Below are positions 16,376-24,077 of a DNA stretch of 64,000 bases, piece after piece. Position 1 is the first letter of the stretch, and each line of letters begins with the position of its first letter. This DNA comes from Streptomyces cathayae. Its GTDB lineage: Bacteria > Actinomycetota > Actinomycetes > Streptomycetales > Streptomycetaceae. Made by a program: the position numbers and the translations under genes. The DNA lies in assembly GCF_029760955.1 (NCBI RefSeq), contig NZ_CP121682.1, positions 3,100,001 to 3,164,000 of the forward strand. Direction: 5' to 3'. Under the pieces are notes generated by a model that made no database searches, was not told the origin of the DNA, and saw only the letters and a program-made list of their open reading frames with translations.

Positions 16376-16392
16376 CCGTCGCCGTCGTCCGT

Positions 16393-17457
16393 TCACGCCG
16401 TCGCCACCGCCGACAGGCGGTGGACGTCGCGGGCGGTGCCGGTGACGCCGGAGAGGAAGCCCTGGGCGCGGGGGGAGGCGTTCTCGGTGAGCCAGGCGGG
16501 GTCGATGTCACAGACCGCGATGCGCACCTCCGTGCCGGACAGGGCGAGGGGGAGGGTGTGGACGACGGTCGACGGGAAGCTGAGGACGGTGCCGCCGATG
16601 GGGCCCCGGCGGGCGATCAGCTCCAGCGGGAGTTCGGGGCGGACGATCTCCAGGCCCGTCTCGACCGCGAGCCGGTGGAGTTTCTCGGTGCTCTCGCGGC
16701 GGTGGGCGAAGTAGCGGGTCGCGCCGTGGGTCTTGGCGAGGGAGCGGACGGCCTCCAGGTAGGCGTCGGCGTCCACCACGCCGGTCTCCACCAGGGAGGT
16801 GCCCACCATGTCGGCGGTCCGGGTGATGCGGGGCGGGCCGAACCGGGCCCGGGTCCAGGCGAAGGCGTTGGCGCTGACGGTGACTCCGGGCGGGATGTCC
16901 GCCACCGGCATCGAGGAGAAGACCTCCACCCGGCGACTGCCGCCCGGGGTGAGCCTGCGCCGGGCGACGCCGGACACCGGGGCGAGGAGCAGGTCCCGGG
17001 GGCCGCGCCGGCCGCCCTTGCGGTGCCAGCGCACCAGGCGTTCGCCGCGGGCGAGTTGGCCGACGAACTCCATGGTCGCCGTGCCGTCGTCGACGACGAC
17101 GAGGTCGCGGGCCCGGGTGATCGTCAGCAGGAGTTGTACGTACCGGGAGAAGGGGTCCCCGAGGAGGACGCGGTCGGCCCGGCGCAGCGGGCCGGCCAGG
17201 CCGGCGATGGTCCGGAAGGGTGCGCCGGCTCCGCCGCGCGCCTCCTCCCAGCGGACCACATGGCCCTCCTCGCGGGCCAGTTCGGACATGCGGCGCAACT
17301 GGCCGCGGGTCATGGGGTCGACGGGGGACAGCACCACGAGGGTGAGCCCCGCGCCGGGCGCATGCGCGTGCGCCCACTCCAGCACGTTCAGCAGTTGTAC
17401 CGGGCTCTCGACGAAGGCGAGAGTGTGGGAGCCGGCGTTCCCGGCGCGGGGGCTCAT
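16393..17457 (-). CDS. Polysialyltransferase/GT52-like glycosyltransferase
   Basis: The protein is 354 aa. The N-terminal HTLAFVESPVQLLNVLEWAH is the hallmark of the bacterial polysialyltransferase-like group (VESPxQLLNxxE). Further on, VLLGDPFSRYVQLLL, DLVVVDDGTATMEF and, near the C-terminus, PSTVVHTLPLAL (the S/T-S/T-x-x-H type donor-binding motif of that superfamily) are visible. It probably transfers an acidic nonulosonate (sialic-acid-like) residue onto the wall glycopolymer from a CMP-sugar. It is the last gene of the minus-strand unit with the NeuB- and NeuA-like genes, 49 bp after the synthase. Confidence 0.8.
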   Translation of the reverse strand: MSPRAGNAGSHTLAFVESPVQLLNVLEWAHAHAPGAGLTLVVLSPVDPMTRGQLRRMSELAREEGHVVRWEEARGGAGAPFRTIAGLAGPLRRADRVLLGDPFSRYVQLLLTITRARDLVVVDDGTATMEFVGQLARGERLVRWHRKGGRRGPRDLLLAPVSGVARRRLTPGGSRRVEVFSSMPVADIPPGVTVSANAFAWTRARFGPPRITRTADMVGTSLVETGVVDADAYLEAVRSLAKTHGATRYFAHRRESTEKLHRLAVETGLEIVRPELPLELIARRGPIGGTVLSFPSTVVHTLPLALSGTEVRIAVCDIDPAWLTENASPRAQGFLSGVTGTARDVHRLSAVATA

Positions 17458-17506
17458 CTACGTACGACCGTTCCCGTCGTCGAGGTGATGGTGGGTGGAG
17501 GGAAGG

Positions 17507-18454
17507 TCAGACGGTCAGCGGCTCGCCGGCGGCCGCGGCGATCTCCGCCTCGGCGACGACGCCGGGGACCCGGCGGAGCTTCTTCATCGGGCCCAGCTCG
17601 GACTCGTAGACCTTCTTGACGCCGTCGCCGAGGGAGGCCTCGATGGTGCGGATGTCGCGGACGAGGCGGGTCAGGCCCTGCGGCTCGACGGACGCGGCCT
17701 GGTCGGAGCCCCACATGGCGCGGTCCAGGGTGATGTGGCGCTCGATGAAGGTGGCGCCGAGGGCGACCGCGGCCAGGGTGGTCTGCAGGCCGGTCTCGTG
17801 GCCGGAGTAGCCGATCGGGACGTTCGGGAACTCCTGCTGGAGGGTGTTGATCATCCGCAGGTTCAGCTCCTCCGCCTTCGCCGGGTAGGTGGAGGTGGAG
17901 TGGCAGAGCAGGATGTTCTCGCTGCCCAGGACCTCGACCGCGTGGCGGATCTGCTTCGGGGTGGACATGCCGGTGGAGAGGATGACCGTGCGGCCGGTGG
18001 CGCGCAGGGCGCGCAGCAGCTCGTCGTCGGTGAGGGAGGCCGAGGCGACCTTGTGGGCGGGGACGTCGAACTTCTCCAGGAAGGCGACGGCCTCGGTGTC
18101 CCACGGGGAGGCGAACCAGTCGATGCCCTTCTTCCTGCAGTAGGCGTCGATCTGGCCGTACTCCTCCTCGCCGAACTCCACGCGGTGGCGGTAGTCGATG
18201 TACGTCATCCGGCCCCAGGGGGTGTCGCGCTCGATGTCCCACTGGTCGCGCGGGGTGCAGATCTCGGGCGTGCGCTTCTGGAACTTGACGGCGTCGCAGC
18301 CGGCCTCGGCGGCGGCGTCGATCAGCTTGAACGCGTTCTCGATGTCGCCGTTGTGGTTGATGCCGATCTCACCGGTGACGTACACGGGGCGGCCGGGGCC
18401 GGCCTCGCGGGTACCGAAGCTGCGGACGCGGGAGTTGGAGTTCACAGTGCTCAT
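17507..18454 (-). CDS. neuB: NeuB-family nonulosonate (probably Kdn/Kdn-9-phosphate) synthase
   Basis: The protein is 315 aa and condenses phosphoenolpyruvate with a hexose derivative to form a nine-carbon acid. NeuB TIM-barrel signatures are VTGEIGINHNGDIENAFKLI, DAVKFQKRTPE, WFASPWDTEAVAFL, HKVASASLTDD, ILSTGMST, LCHSTSTYP, GYSGHETGL and FIERHITLDRAMWGSDQAAS. It is shorter than NeuAc synthases (~345 aa) because it lacks the C-terminal antifreeze-like SAF domain. The gene lies 12 bp after the CMP-synthetase/phosphatase gene. No NeuC-type UDP-GlcNAc epimerase is nearby, so a mannose-derived substrate (giving Kdn) is more likely than ManNAc; this is inference. Confidence 0.9.
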   Translation of the reverse strand: MSTVNSNSRVRSFGTREAGPGRPVYVTGEIGINHNGDIENAFKLIDAAAEAGCDAVKFQKRTPEICTPRDQWDIERDTPWGRMTYIDYRHRVEFGEEEYGQIDAYCRKKGIDWFASPWDTEAVAFLEKFDVPAHKVASASLTDDELLRALRATGRTVILSTGMSTPKQIRHAVEVLGSENILLCHSTSTYPAKAEELNLRMINTLQQEFPNVPIGYSGHETGLQTTLAAVALGATFIERHITLDRAMWGSDQAASVEPQGLTRLVRDIRTIEASLGDGVKKVYESELGPMKKLRRVPGVVAEAEIAAAAGEPLTV

Positions 18455-18466
18455 GACGGTGTTTCC

Positions 18467-19723
18467 TTACTTGGGGAGGGAATCGAGAGAAGGGCCGAGG
18501 ATCCAGCCGGCGATCTCCCGGACGGCGCCGTCGCCACCGGGGAGGGTGGTGACCGCGCGTGCGGCGCCGCGCACGACGTCGTGGGCGCTCGCGACCGCCA
18601 CGGGCCAGCCCACGAGGGCGAAGCACGGGAGGTCATTGACGTCGTTGCCGACGTAGAGCACGCGCTCGGGCGCGATGCCCTGTTCCTCGCACCACTGCTT
18701 CAGGGCGAGGTCCTTGCGGTCGATGCCGTGCAGCACGGGGAGCCTGAGCTTGCGTGCGCGGGCGGCGACGACCGGGTTCTGTTCCGTGGACAGGATCAGC
18801 ATCTTCAGGCCGCTGCGGCGCAGGGCCGCGATGCCGAGTCCGTCGCCGCGGTGCACGGCGACGATTTCCCGTCCGTCGGCGTCGATCAGCACCCTGTCGT
18901 CGGTCTGGGTGCCGTCGAAGTCGAGGACGACCGCGTCGATGTCGTCTGCGGTCGGGAGTGCGCCGGGCCTCTCCGCGTCGAAGAGCGGGGCGAGGGCGCG
19001 GGCGCGGGCGAGGTCGTGCGGGTCGTCGATCTCCAGGACCCGCGCGGGGTCGGTGCGGACGAGTTCGGTCCGGCCGAAGAAGCGGTGCCGGTGCTCGCGG
19101 AAGCCGGCCGCGTCCATCGCGTAGGCGGCGCCGGTCTCCAGCAGGTCCTGGGGGCGGTCCTGGCGGCGGGGGCGGAACGACTTGTCGTGGTTGACGCCGA
19201 AGCCGCCCGTCGCCGGGTCGGTGTCGGTGTCCGGCGTCGCGTCCGTCGCGTCCCGCCAGACGAAACCGTGGAAGGGGGCCACGGTCACCGCCGTGTCGGC
19301 GCCCTGTTCGGCGACCGCGCCGGCCACCCCGTCGATGTCCTCGCGGACCAGGAAGGGGCTGGTGCACTGGACGAGCAGGACGACGTCCACCGCGGCGCCG
19401 TGCAGGGCCTCGTGGGCGTCCATGGCGTGCAGGACGGCGGCCTCGGAGGTGGCGAGGTCGCCCGCGATGGCGGCGGGGCGCAGCACGATCTCGGCGCCGG
19501 CCTGCCGGGCGGCGGCGGCGATGGCCTGGTCGTCGGTGGAGACGACGACGTCCGTGACGTGGCGTGCGGCCCGGCACTCGCGGACGGCGCGGGTCACCAG
19601 GGGGACGCCGCCGACCGGCGCGAGGTTCTTCGCGGGCACGCCCTTGGAGCCACCGCGTGCGGGGATCACGGCGAGCACCCGGCGCACCGGCGCTCCGCCC
19701 CGGTCCACTTGCGGTTCGTTCAT
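18467..19723 (-). CDS. neuA: Bifunctional CMP-nonulosonate synthetase / HAD phosphatase
   Basis: The protein is 418 aa with two enzymes in one chain. Residues ~15-235 are a cytidylyltransferase of the CMP-Neu5Ac synthetase group: VLAVIPARGGSKGVPAKNL (nucleotide-binding P-loop-like motif), VVVSTDDQAIAAAARQAGAE, LLVQCTSPF. Residues ~243-418 are a HAD-type phosphatase of the KdsC/Kdn-9-phosphate phosphatase group: AVVLDFDGTQTDDRV (Asp nucleophile), ILSTEQN, LYVGNDVNDLPCFALVGWPV. Fusing both steps implies that the synthase product is phosphorylated, which fits the Kdn route. ATG 19723 has a strong RBS (GGAGGA) inside the edge of an inserted IS-like element. Confidence 0.9.
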   Translation of the reverse strand: MNEPQVDRGGAPVRRVLAVIPARGGSKGVPAKNLAPVGGVPLVTRAVRECRAARHVTDVVVSTDDQAIAAAARQAGAEIVLRPAAIAGDLATSEAAVLHAMDAHEALHGAAVDVVLLVQCTSPFLVREDIDGVAGAVAEQGADTAVTVAPFHGFVWRDATDATPDTDTDPATGGFGVNHDKSFRPRRQDRPQDLLETGAAYAMDAAGFREHRHRFFGRTELVRTDPARVLEIDDPHDLARARALAPLFDAERPGALPTADDIDAVVLDFDGTQTDDRVLIDADGREIVAVHRGDGLGIAALRRSGLKMLILSTEQNPVVAARARKLRLPVLHGIDRKDLALKQWCEEQGIAPERVLYVGNDVNDLPCFALVGWPVAVASAHDVVRGAARAVTTLPGGDGAVREIAGWILGPSLDSLPK

Positions 19724-19739
19724 TGGATCTCCTCCGAGT

Positions 19740-20058
19740 AGACCCCGTCCTTCAGGGCGGGGGTGATTCGGGCCCCTGCGGAGCAGGGCAGGGGAAGACG
19801 AATGACCGTCAGGGCGGTTCGTCGTCCGGCAGTCATGGCCTCCAGATGGGCGATAGGTTCCGAATTGCCCGGTCGGCGAGAACCAAGTCGGCCGGGTCTA
19901 CCGTCGGGCTGGCGGGATGTCAGGTCTGTGGAGCTGGCGTAAGACCGATGGCTGGCACACCAGTCCTCGCCGTTTGTTCGGGTCGGCTGCTGTCGATGAA
20001 GCAGAAAGCTCAACCCGTGAGGGTTGAATCCCCCTGCTTCAGCTGGGGGAGATGTCAA
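19740..20058 (+). mobile_element. Non-autonomous IS200/IS605-like element (PATE/MITE) without a transposase gene
   Basis: This ~320-bp stretch separates the DUF6716-type transferase gene from the neuA-like gene and has no coding character. Left end: hairpin CCCCGTCC-TTCA-GGGCGGGG (19743-19762). Right end: stacked hairpins CAACCC-GTGA-GGGTTG (20011-20026) and CCCCCTGC-TTCA-GCTGGGGG (20030-20049), then AGATGTCAA, where TCAA is the right-end cleavage motif known for this group (IS608). The terminal stretch resembles the omega-RNA scaffold and right end of Streptomyces TnpB elements. No TnpA or TnpB frame remains. It also explains most of the 367-bp gap at 19724-20090. Confidence 0.6.
19900..20058 (+). 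ncRNA. Possible omega-RNA-like scaffold at the right end of the IS-like element
   Basis: In TnpB elements the guide RNA scaffold covers the 3' end of the element and reads into flanking DNA. Here the last ~150 bp, ending in the two hairpins at 20011-20049 and TCAA at 20055-20058, have that layout. A guide would then be copied from 20059 onward (GGATCAGCTCCTCGAGCAGG). No TnpB is encoded in the window, so any function would need a protein in trans. Confidence 0.3.
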
Positions 20059-20090
20059 GGGATCAGCTCCTCGAGCAGGAAGGGAGGCGG

Positions 20091-21434
20091 TCACAGTTCG
20101 CCCATCCGACGGATCACCGGGGCCACCCGCTGGACGCCGTGCCGGTAGGCGCCGCGTGCCGCGCGGCGCACGATCTGCCGGACCGGTCCGGGCTCCTTGT
20201 CGGCGGCGGGGGCGCCGGGCAGCGGGGTGCCGTCCGGGCCGAGGTGGTGGCGGGCGAGCAGGCCGGGCAGGTAGCCGGGCGCGGTGACGGGTGTGTAGTA
20301 CGGGGCCAGCGGCGGCAGGCCGCCGGGGCGGTCGAGCAGTCCGGCGACGCGTGCGCGGGCGGCGTCGAAGGCGGTGGCGTACGAACCACCGGTCGCGACG
20401 CCCTGCCGGGACACCCACTCCTCGTCCGGCACCGGTCGGTGCCCGGCGTCGAGCTGGTCCCAGGAGGCGAGGCAGCCGGAGCCGACGAAGTGGTGGTTGC
20501 CGAGCGCCTCGCGCACCCCGAGGTCGGTGAGGACGACGGTCGGGATACGCCGGTGCAGGGACTCCAGGGCGGCCGTGGAGCTGATCGTGACCAGCAGGTC
20601 GGTGCGGTCCAGCACCTCGCCCATGTGCCCGTACACCAGGCGGAAGTTGGCCGGCGGGTCGAACCGCTGGGCCAGCTTCTGGTACGGCAGTTCCTCGATG
20701 TGCGTGGTGTGCTCGCCCGGCTTGGAGCGCAGCTTGAGCAGCACCTCGCGCTCGGGGTGCCGGCGGGCGTGCTCGATCAGCCGGTTCAGCAGGTAGGTGC
20801 GGTCCTTGCGGCTCTCCGGGACGGAGGGCTGGGCGGCGAAGACGACCGTGTAGGGGTCGTGCTCGCCCGTGTGGGCGGCGCCGCCGAGGAAGGGCAGCGC
20901 GACCTCGGTCACCGAGCCGGCGTCGGCGCCCACTCCTTCGTACACGGTGCGGAAACGGTCCGCGTCCTGGCGGGAGTTGGCGAGGACGAGGTCGGCGCCG
21001 TGGCGCAGCAGCAGGCCGTCGGCGAGCTTCTCGTAGACGACGCCCACGTATCCGGTGACCACGACGGGCCGCTTCGGCCGGCCGGCCGGGCCGTCCTGCC
21101 AGACCCGTCCGAGTCCGTGCAGCATCGCCTGGACGCCGCCGCCGACCAGGGCGAGGACCAGGACGTCGTACGGCTCCTCCCGCATGGCGTGCAGGAACTG
21201 GACCGCGGTCACCTCGTGGAGGGCGTCCGCCCGGACGCCGACCTCTTCGAGCTGACGGGCTGTGGGAGTCGCACGGCCCCGCAGGAGATAACCGTCCAGC
21301 CGGATGTCCGGGTTTTCCGGGTTCCCCGGGTTCCCCGGGGCGATGCGGTTCGCGGTGAGCGCGCCCCATTTCCACCGGGTGTCGGAATCCGCGAGGACGG
21401 CGACTCGCAGGGTCTTCGTTGCACTTACTGGCAC
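20091..21434 (-). CDS. Putative glycosyltransferase (DUF6716-type) of the wall glycopolymer locus
   Basis: The protein is 447 aa from GTG 21434 (VPVSATKTLRVAVLADSDTR); the frame opens 13 codons earlier but without coding character. It reads as a GT-B-like enzyme: an N-terminal Rossmann half (LRVAVLADSDTRWKWG, PYDVLVLALVGGGVQAML) and a C-terminal half with VVFAAQPSVPESRKDRTYLL, LLKLRSKPGEHTTH, and a donor-site-like stretch TDLLVTISSTAALESLHRRIP. The S/T-S/T-A-A-x-E motif is shared with polysialyltransferase-like proteins. I recall this group as DUF6716 putative glycosyltransferases. No membrane segment. It is the first gene of the minus-strand unit and is divergent from the GT2 gene; the IS-like element now separates it from neuA. 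Confidence 0.7.
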   Translation of the reverse strand: MPVSATKTLRVAVLADSDTRWKWGALTANRIAPGNPGNPENPDIRLDGYLLRGRATPTARQLEEVGVRADALHEVTAVQFLHAMREEPYDVLVLALVGGGVQAMLHGLGRVWQDGPAGRPKRPVVVTGYVGVVYEKLADGLLLRHGADLVLANSRQDADRFRTVYEGVGADAGSVTEVALPFLGGAAHTGEHDPYTVVFAAQPSVPESRKDRTYLLNRLIEHARRHPEREVLLKLRSKPGEHTTHIEELPYQKLAQRFDPPANFRLVYGHMGEVLDRTDLLVTISSTAALESLHRRIPTVVLTDLGVREALGNHHFVGSGCLASWDQLDAGHRPVPDEEWVSRQGVATGGSYATAFDAARARVAGLLDRPGGLPPLAPYYTPVTAPGYLPGLLARHHLGPDGTPLPGAPAADKEPGPVRQIVRRAARGAYRHGVQRVAPVIRRMGEL

Positions 21435-21632
21435 GACGAAGACGCTAGGAAGCAATTTCCAGCAGCGGCCCAACCGGAATCCAACAAATGGTTAACAGAA
21501 GATCGCCGAATGACGAATCGGCCCGCCCGGCGCCCGGAAAAATGTTCGCTTCACCGCTTCGACACGCGTCGTTCACCGCGTATCAAGGTTCGAGTAAAGA
21601 CGAATGACGGGCCGCCGCCTAACGTCACTGAC
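21435..21632. promoter_or_regulatory. Divergent promoter region of the glycopolymer genes
   Basis: This 198-bp spacer separates divergently transcribed glycosyltransferase genes. It is notably richer in A/T (21445-21620, with AACAAATGGTTAACAG) than flanking DNA, as expected for a promoter region. Neither start has a clear ribosome-binding site, so one or both transcripts may be leaderless. I cannot pin the -10/-35 elements. Confidence 0.45.
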
Positions 21633-22613
21633 GTGCCCAAGCTCTCCGTCATCGTGCCGTTCTACAACGTGCGCCCATACGTCCCCGATGCCCTGCGAAG
21701 TCTGCGCGCCAACGCGCGGGAGGACTTCGAATTCATTCTCGTCGACGACTGTTCGACCGACGGAACCGCGGATCTCCTCGCGCGCGCGGAGCGTGAACTG
21801 CCGGGGGCGGTGCTGGTGAGACACGAACAGAACGGCGGTCTCGCGACCGCCCGCAACACCGGCATCGACCGGGCCCGCGGCGCGTACCTCACCTTCCTGG
21901 ACGGTGACGACTGGCTGGCGCCCGGCTACTACGCCCGGCTGGTCTCCGCGATCGAGGAACTGGACTGCGACTTCGTCCGCACCGACCACGTGCAGTGCAC
22001 GGCGCGGGCCCGCACCGTGCAGCGCGTCCCGCACGGCCGGCGCAACGTGCCGCTCGACCCGCGCGACGCGATCCTCCCCGCCCACCGGACCACCTCCGTC
22101 GACTACGCCTACGCCTGGGCGGGCGTCTACCACCGCAGGCTCGTCGAACGGGGCCTGCTGCACTTCACCGACGGACTGCGCACCGCCGAGGACCGGCCCT
22201 GGATCTGGAAGCTGCACCGGGAGGCGGAGTCCTTCGCGGTGACCAGCCTGCTCGGGGTGTTCTACCGGCGCGGTGTCTCCTCGTCGCTGACCCAGATCGG
22301 TGACGCCCGGCAGCTCGACTTCATCCGCGCGTTCGACCAGGTGATCGAGGAGACCGCGCGGGACGCGGATGCGGCGATCCTGCTGCCGAAGGCCGTGCGG
22401 ACCTACTGCGCCATCATCTCCCACCACCTGGGATCCATCGAGAGGTTCGAGCCGTCCGTGGCCCGGAAACTGAAGGACATGGGCACCGCCGCGCTGCGGC
22501 GCATGCCGCAGGACGTGCTCGACGAGGCACTCGACTCGATGGACACCGAGCGCGCCACCCGGCTGCGCCGGCTGCGCCGCCGTCCGGTGCCGGCCTCGGA
22601 GGTCGCCGCGTGA
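21633..22613 (+). CDS. Family 2 glycosyltransferase
   Basis: The protein is 326 aa from GTG 21633 (VPKLSVIVPFYNVRPYVPDA). It has the GT-A fold: LSVIVPFYN (nucleotide-sugar binding), FEFILVDDCSTDGTADLL, GGLATARNTGID, YLTFLDGDDWLAPGYY (the DxD-type metal site as DGDD) and, later, RTAEDRPWIWKL (the ED general-base region). A helical C-terminal extension of ~80 residues is Arg-rich and could contact membrane lipids. It probably adds a backbone sugar of the polymer in the cytosol. It is translationally coupled (GTGA overlap, 4 bp) to the polysialyltransferase-like gene that follows. Confidence 0.9.
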   Translation: MPKLSVIVPFYNVRPYVPDALRSLRANAREDFEFILVDDCSTDGTADLLARAERELPGAVLVRHEQNGGLATARNTGIDRARGAYLTFLDGDDWLAPGYYARLVSAIEELDCDFVRTDHVQCTARARTVQRVPHGRRNVPLDPRDAILPAHRTTSVDYAYAWAGVYHRRLVERGLLHFTDGLRTAEDRPWIWKLHREAESFAVTSLLGVFYRRGVSSSLTQIGDARQLDFIRAFDQVIEETARDADAAILLPKAVRTYCAIISHHLGSIERFEPSVARKLKDMGTAALRRMPQDVLDEALDSMDTERATRLRRLRRRPVPASEVAA

Positions 22614-23947
22614 CCACTCAGATCTTCATGGCGTCGACCCTCTACGGGGCGGCCACCCTCGCCGCCGCCCTGGACTCGGGCTGCTTCGCCCCGGCCGGCC
22701 GGCGGATCCTGCTGGTCTCCAACAACGCGACGACGCCCGAGACGACGCCCGCCGTGGACGAGATGCCCGGGTTCGAGCACCTGCGGCCCCGGTTCGACGA
22801 CGTGCTGTCGTGGAACGAGGCGATCTTCCCGTTCCACCCCGGCGGCTGGGAACCGCGCCCGGACGACGTGCCCCTGTGGGAACGGTATCTGCGCCTCGCC
22901 TGGGAGATCGGCGACGACGACGTGGCGCTCGCCGTGGAGTCCCTCCAGGTCAACCCGGCGCTCGGGGTGGCGCAGATCTTCACCGACGCGCCCGTCACCG
23001 TCTACGCGGACGGTCTGATGAGTTACGGCCCCACCCGCAACAAGATCGACCCGCTGGTCGGCACCCGGGTGGAGCGGCTGCTCCACCTCGACCTGGTGCC
23101 GGGTCTCGAGCCGCTGCTGCTCACCGAGTTCGGGGTGGCACCGGAGGTGGTGCCGACCCCGGCGTTCACCAAGGTGCTGGCCGAACTGGTCGACACCGGC
23201 GTCGAGTTGCCCGATGTGACGGAGCCCGCGCTGCTGCTGGGCCAGTACCTCTCCGCGCTGAACATCCTCTCCGCCGAGGAGGAGGAGAACCTGCATGTGC
23301 GGATGCTGAAGGGCGCGGTGCACCTCGGTCACCGCCGGGTGGTGTTCAAGCCGCACCCCACGGCCCCGGCTCGCTTCACCCGCACCCTGGAGGAGGAGGC
23401 CGAGCGGCTCGGCGTCGACCTCGCGGTGGTGGACACCCCGGTCCTGGCCGAGGTGCTGTACCAGCGGATGCGCCCGGCCCTGGTCGTCGGCTGCTTCTCC
23501 ACGGCCCTGCTGACCGCGTCCGCCCTGTACGGCCTGCCGGTCGCCCGGGTCGGCACGGACACCCTGCTGGACCGGCTGACGCCCTACGAGAACAGCAACC
23601 GGATCCCGGTCACCGTCGTCGACGCGCTGCTGCCGGAGCCGACGGACCCGGCGGCGGTCGCCGGGCGGCGCGGGACCATGACCGCCGACGCGCTCGGCGA
23701 CCTGGTCCGCGCCGTCGGCTTCACCATGCAGCCGAGGATCCTGCCGGGGCTGCGGCCCGAGGCGGAGCGGTACCTGTCGACGCGGCTGGACGGCGGCACC
23801 CGGCGGTACTTCAAGAAGAAGCGGCTGACGTCCCTCGGGCTGCCCGGCGGGGTGCCGCACCGGCTGGGTTTCCTGCCGCGCAACGCCACGGTCCGCAAGG
23901 TCGCGCGCAGGGCGCGCAGGCTGCGCCGGACGATGGCCCGCCGCTGA
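22610..23947 (+). CDS. Alpha-2,8-polysialyltransferase-family protein
   Basis: The protein is 445 aa from GTG 22610. It belongs to the bacterial polysialyltransferase-like family: N-terminal MTTQIFMASTLYGAATLAAA, then RRILLVSNNA, and later VVFKPHPTAPARFT (HP motif) and VVGCFSTALLTASALYGLPV (the S-T-x-x-x-T/S-A motif that binds CMP in bacterial sialyltransferases). These features place it near GT38/GT52 enzymes. The basic C-terminus (KKKRLTSLGL, RRARRLRRTMARR) suggests association with the membrane face. A role in polymerising or capping a Kdn-like nonulosonate is inferred from the synthase and CMP-synthetase nearby. Confidence 0.82.
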   Translation: MTTQIFMASTLYGAATLAAALDSGCFAPAGRRILLVSNNATTPETTPAVDEMPGFEHLRPRFDDVLSWNEAIFPFHPGGWEPRPDDVPLWERYLRLAWEIGDDDVALAVESLQVNPALGVAQIFTDAPVTVYADGLMSYGPTRNKIDPLVGTRVERLLHLDLVPGLEPLLLTEFGVAPEVVPTPAFTKVLAELVDTGVELPDVTEPALLLGQYLSALNILSAEEEENLHVRMLKGAVHLGHRRVVFKPHPTAPARFTRTLEEEAERLGVDLAVVDTPVLAEVLYQRMRPALVVGCFSTALLTASALYGLPVARVGTDTLLDRLTPYENSNRIPVTVVDALLPEPTDPAAVAGRRGTMTADALGDLVRAVGFTMQPRILPGLRPEAERYLSTRLDGGTRRYFKKKRLTSLGLPGGVPHRLGFLPRNATVRKVARRARRLRRTMARR

Positions 23948-24009
23948 GCACTCCTGCGCACGAGCACGCCTGCGCACGAGCACTCCTGCGCATGAGCGCG
24001 TCTGCGCAC
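23946..24009 (+). repeat. Four tandem copies of a 16-bp repeat
   Basis: The units GAGCACTCCTGCGCAC, GAGCACGCCTGCGCAC, GAGCACTCCTGCGCAT and GAGCGCGTCTGCGCAC lie head to tail at 23946, 23962, 23978 and 23994. The first overlaps the stop codon of the polysialyltransferase-like gene. They sit just before the shared terminator hairpin. Confidence 0.85.
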
Positions 24010-24017
24010 CCGCACGC

Positions 24018-24071
24018 GGGAGCCCCCGCGGCCCGTCCCGGAGCGTCCTGGGACCGGCCGCGGGGGCTCCC
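24018..24071. terminator. Bidirectional terminator between convergent glycosyltransferase genes
   Basis: The perfect 16-bp arms GGGAGCCCCCGCGGCC (24018-24033) and GGCCGCGGGGGCTCCC (24056-24071) enclose a 22-nt loop that itself contains GTCCC...GGGAC. Genes converge on it from both sides, ending at 23947 and 24078. Confidence 0.8.
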
Positions 24072-24077
24072 CCCGTC

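Noticed and set aside
20052..21632. N-terminal 527 codons of the frame that contains the GT2 gene
   Set aside because: They are antisense to the DUF6716-type transferase gene. The GT2 protein starts at GTG 21633 with the standard LSVIVPFYN strand.
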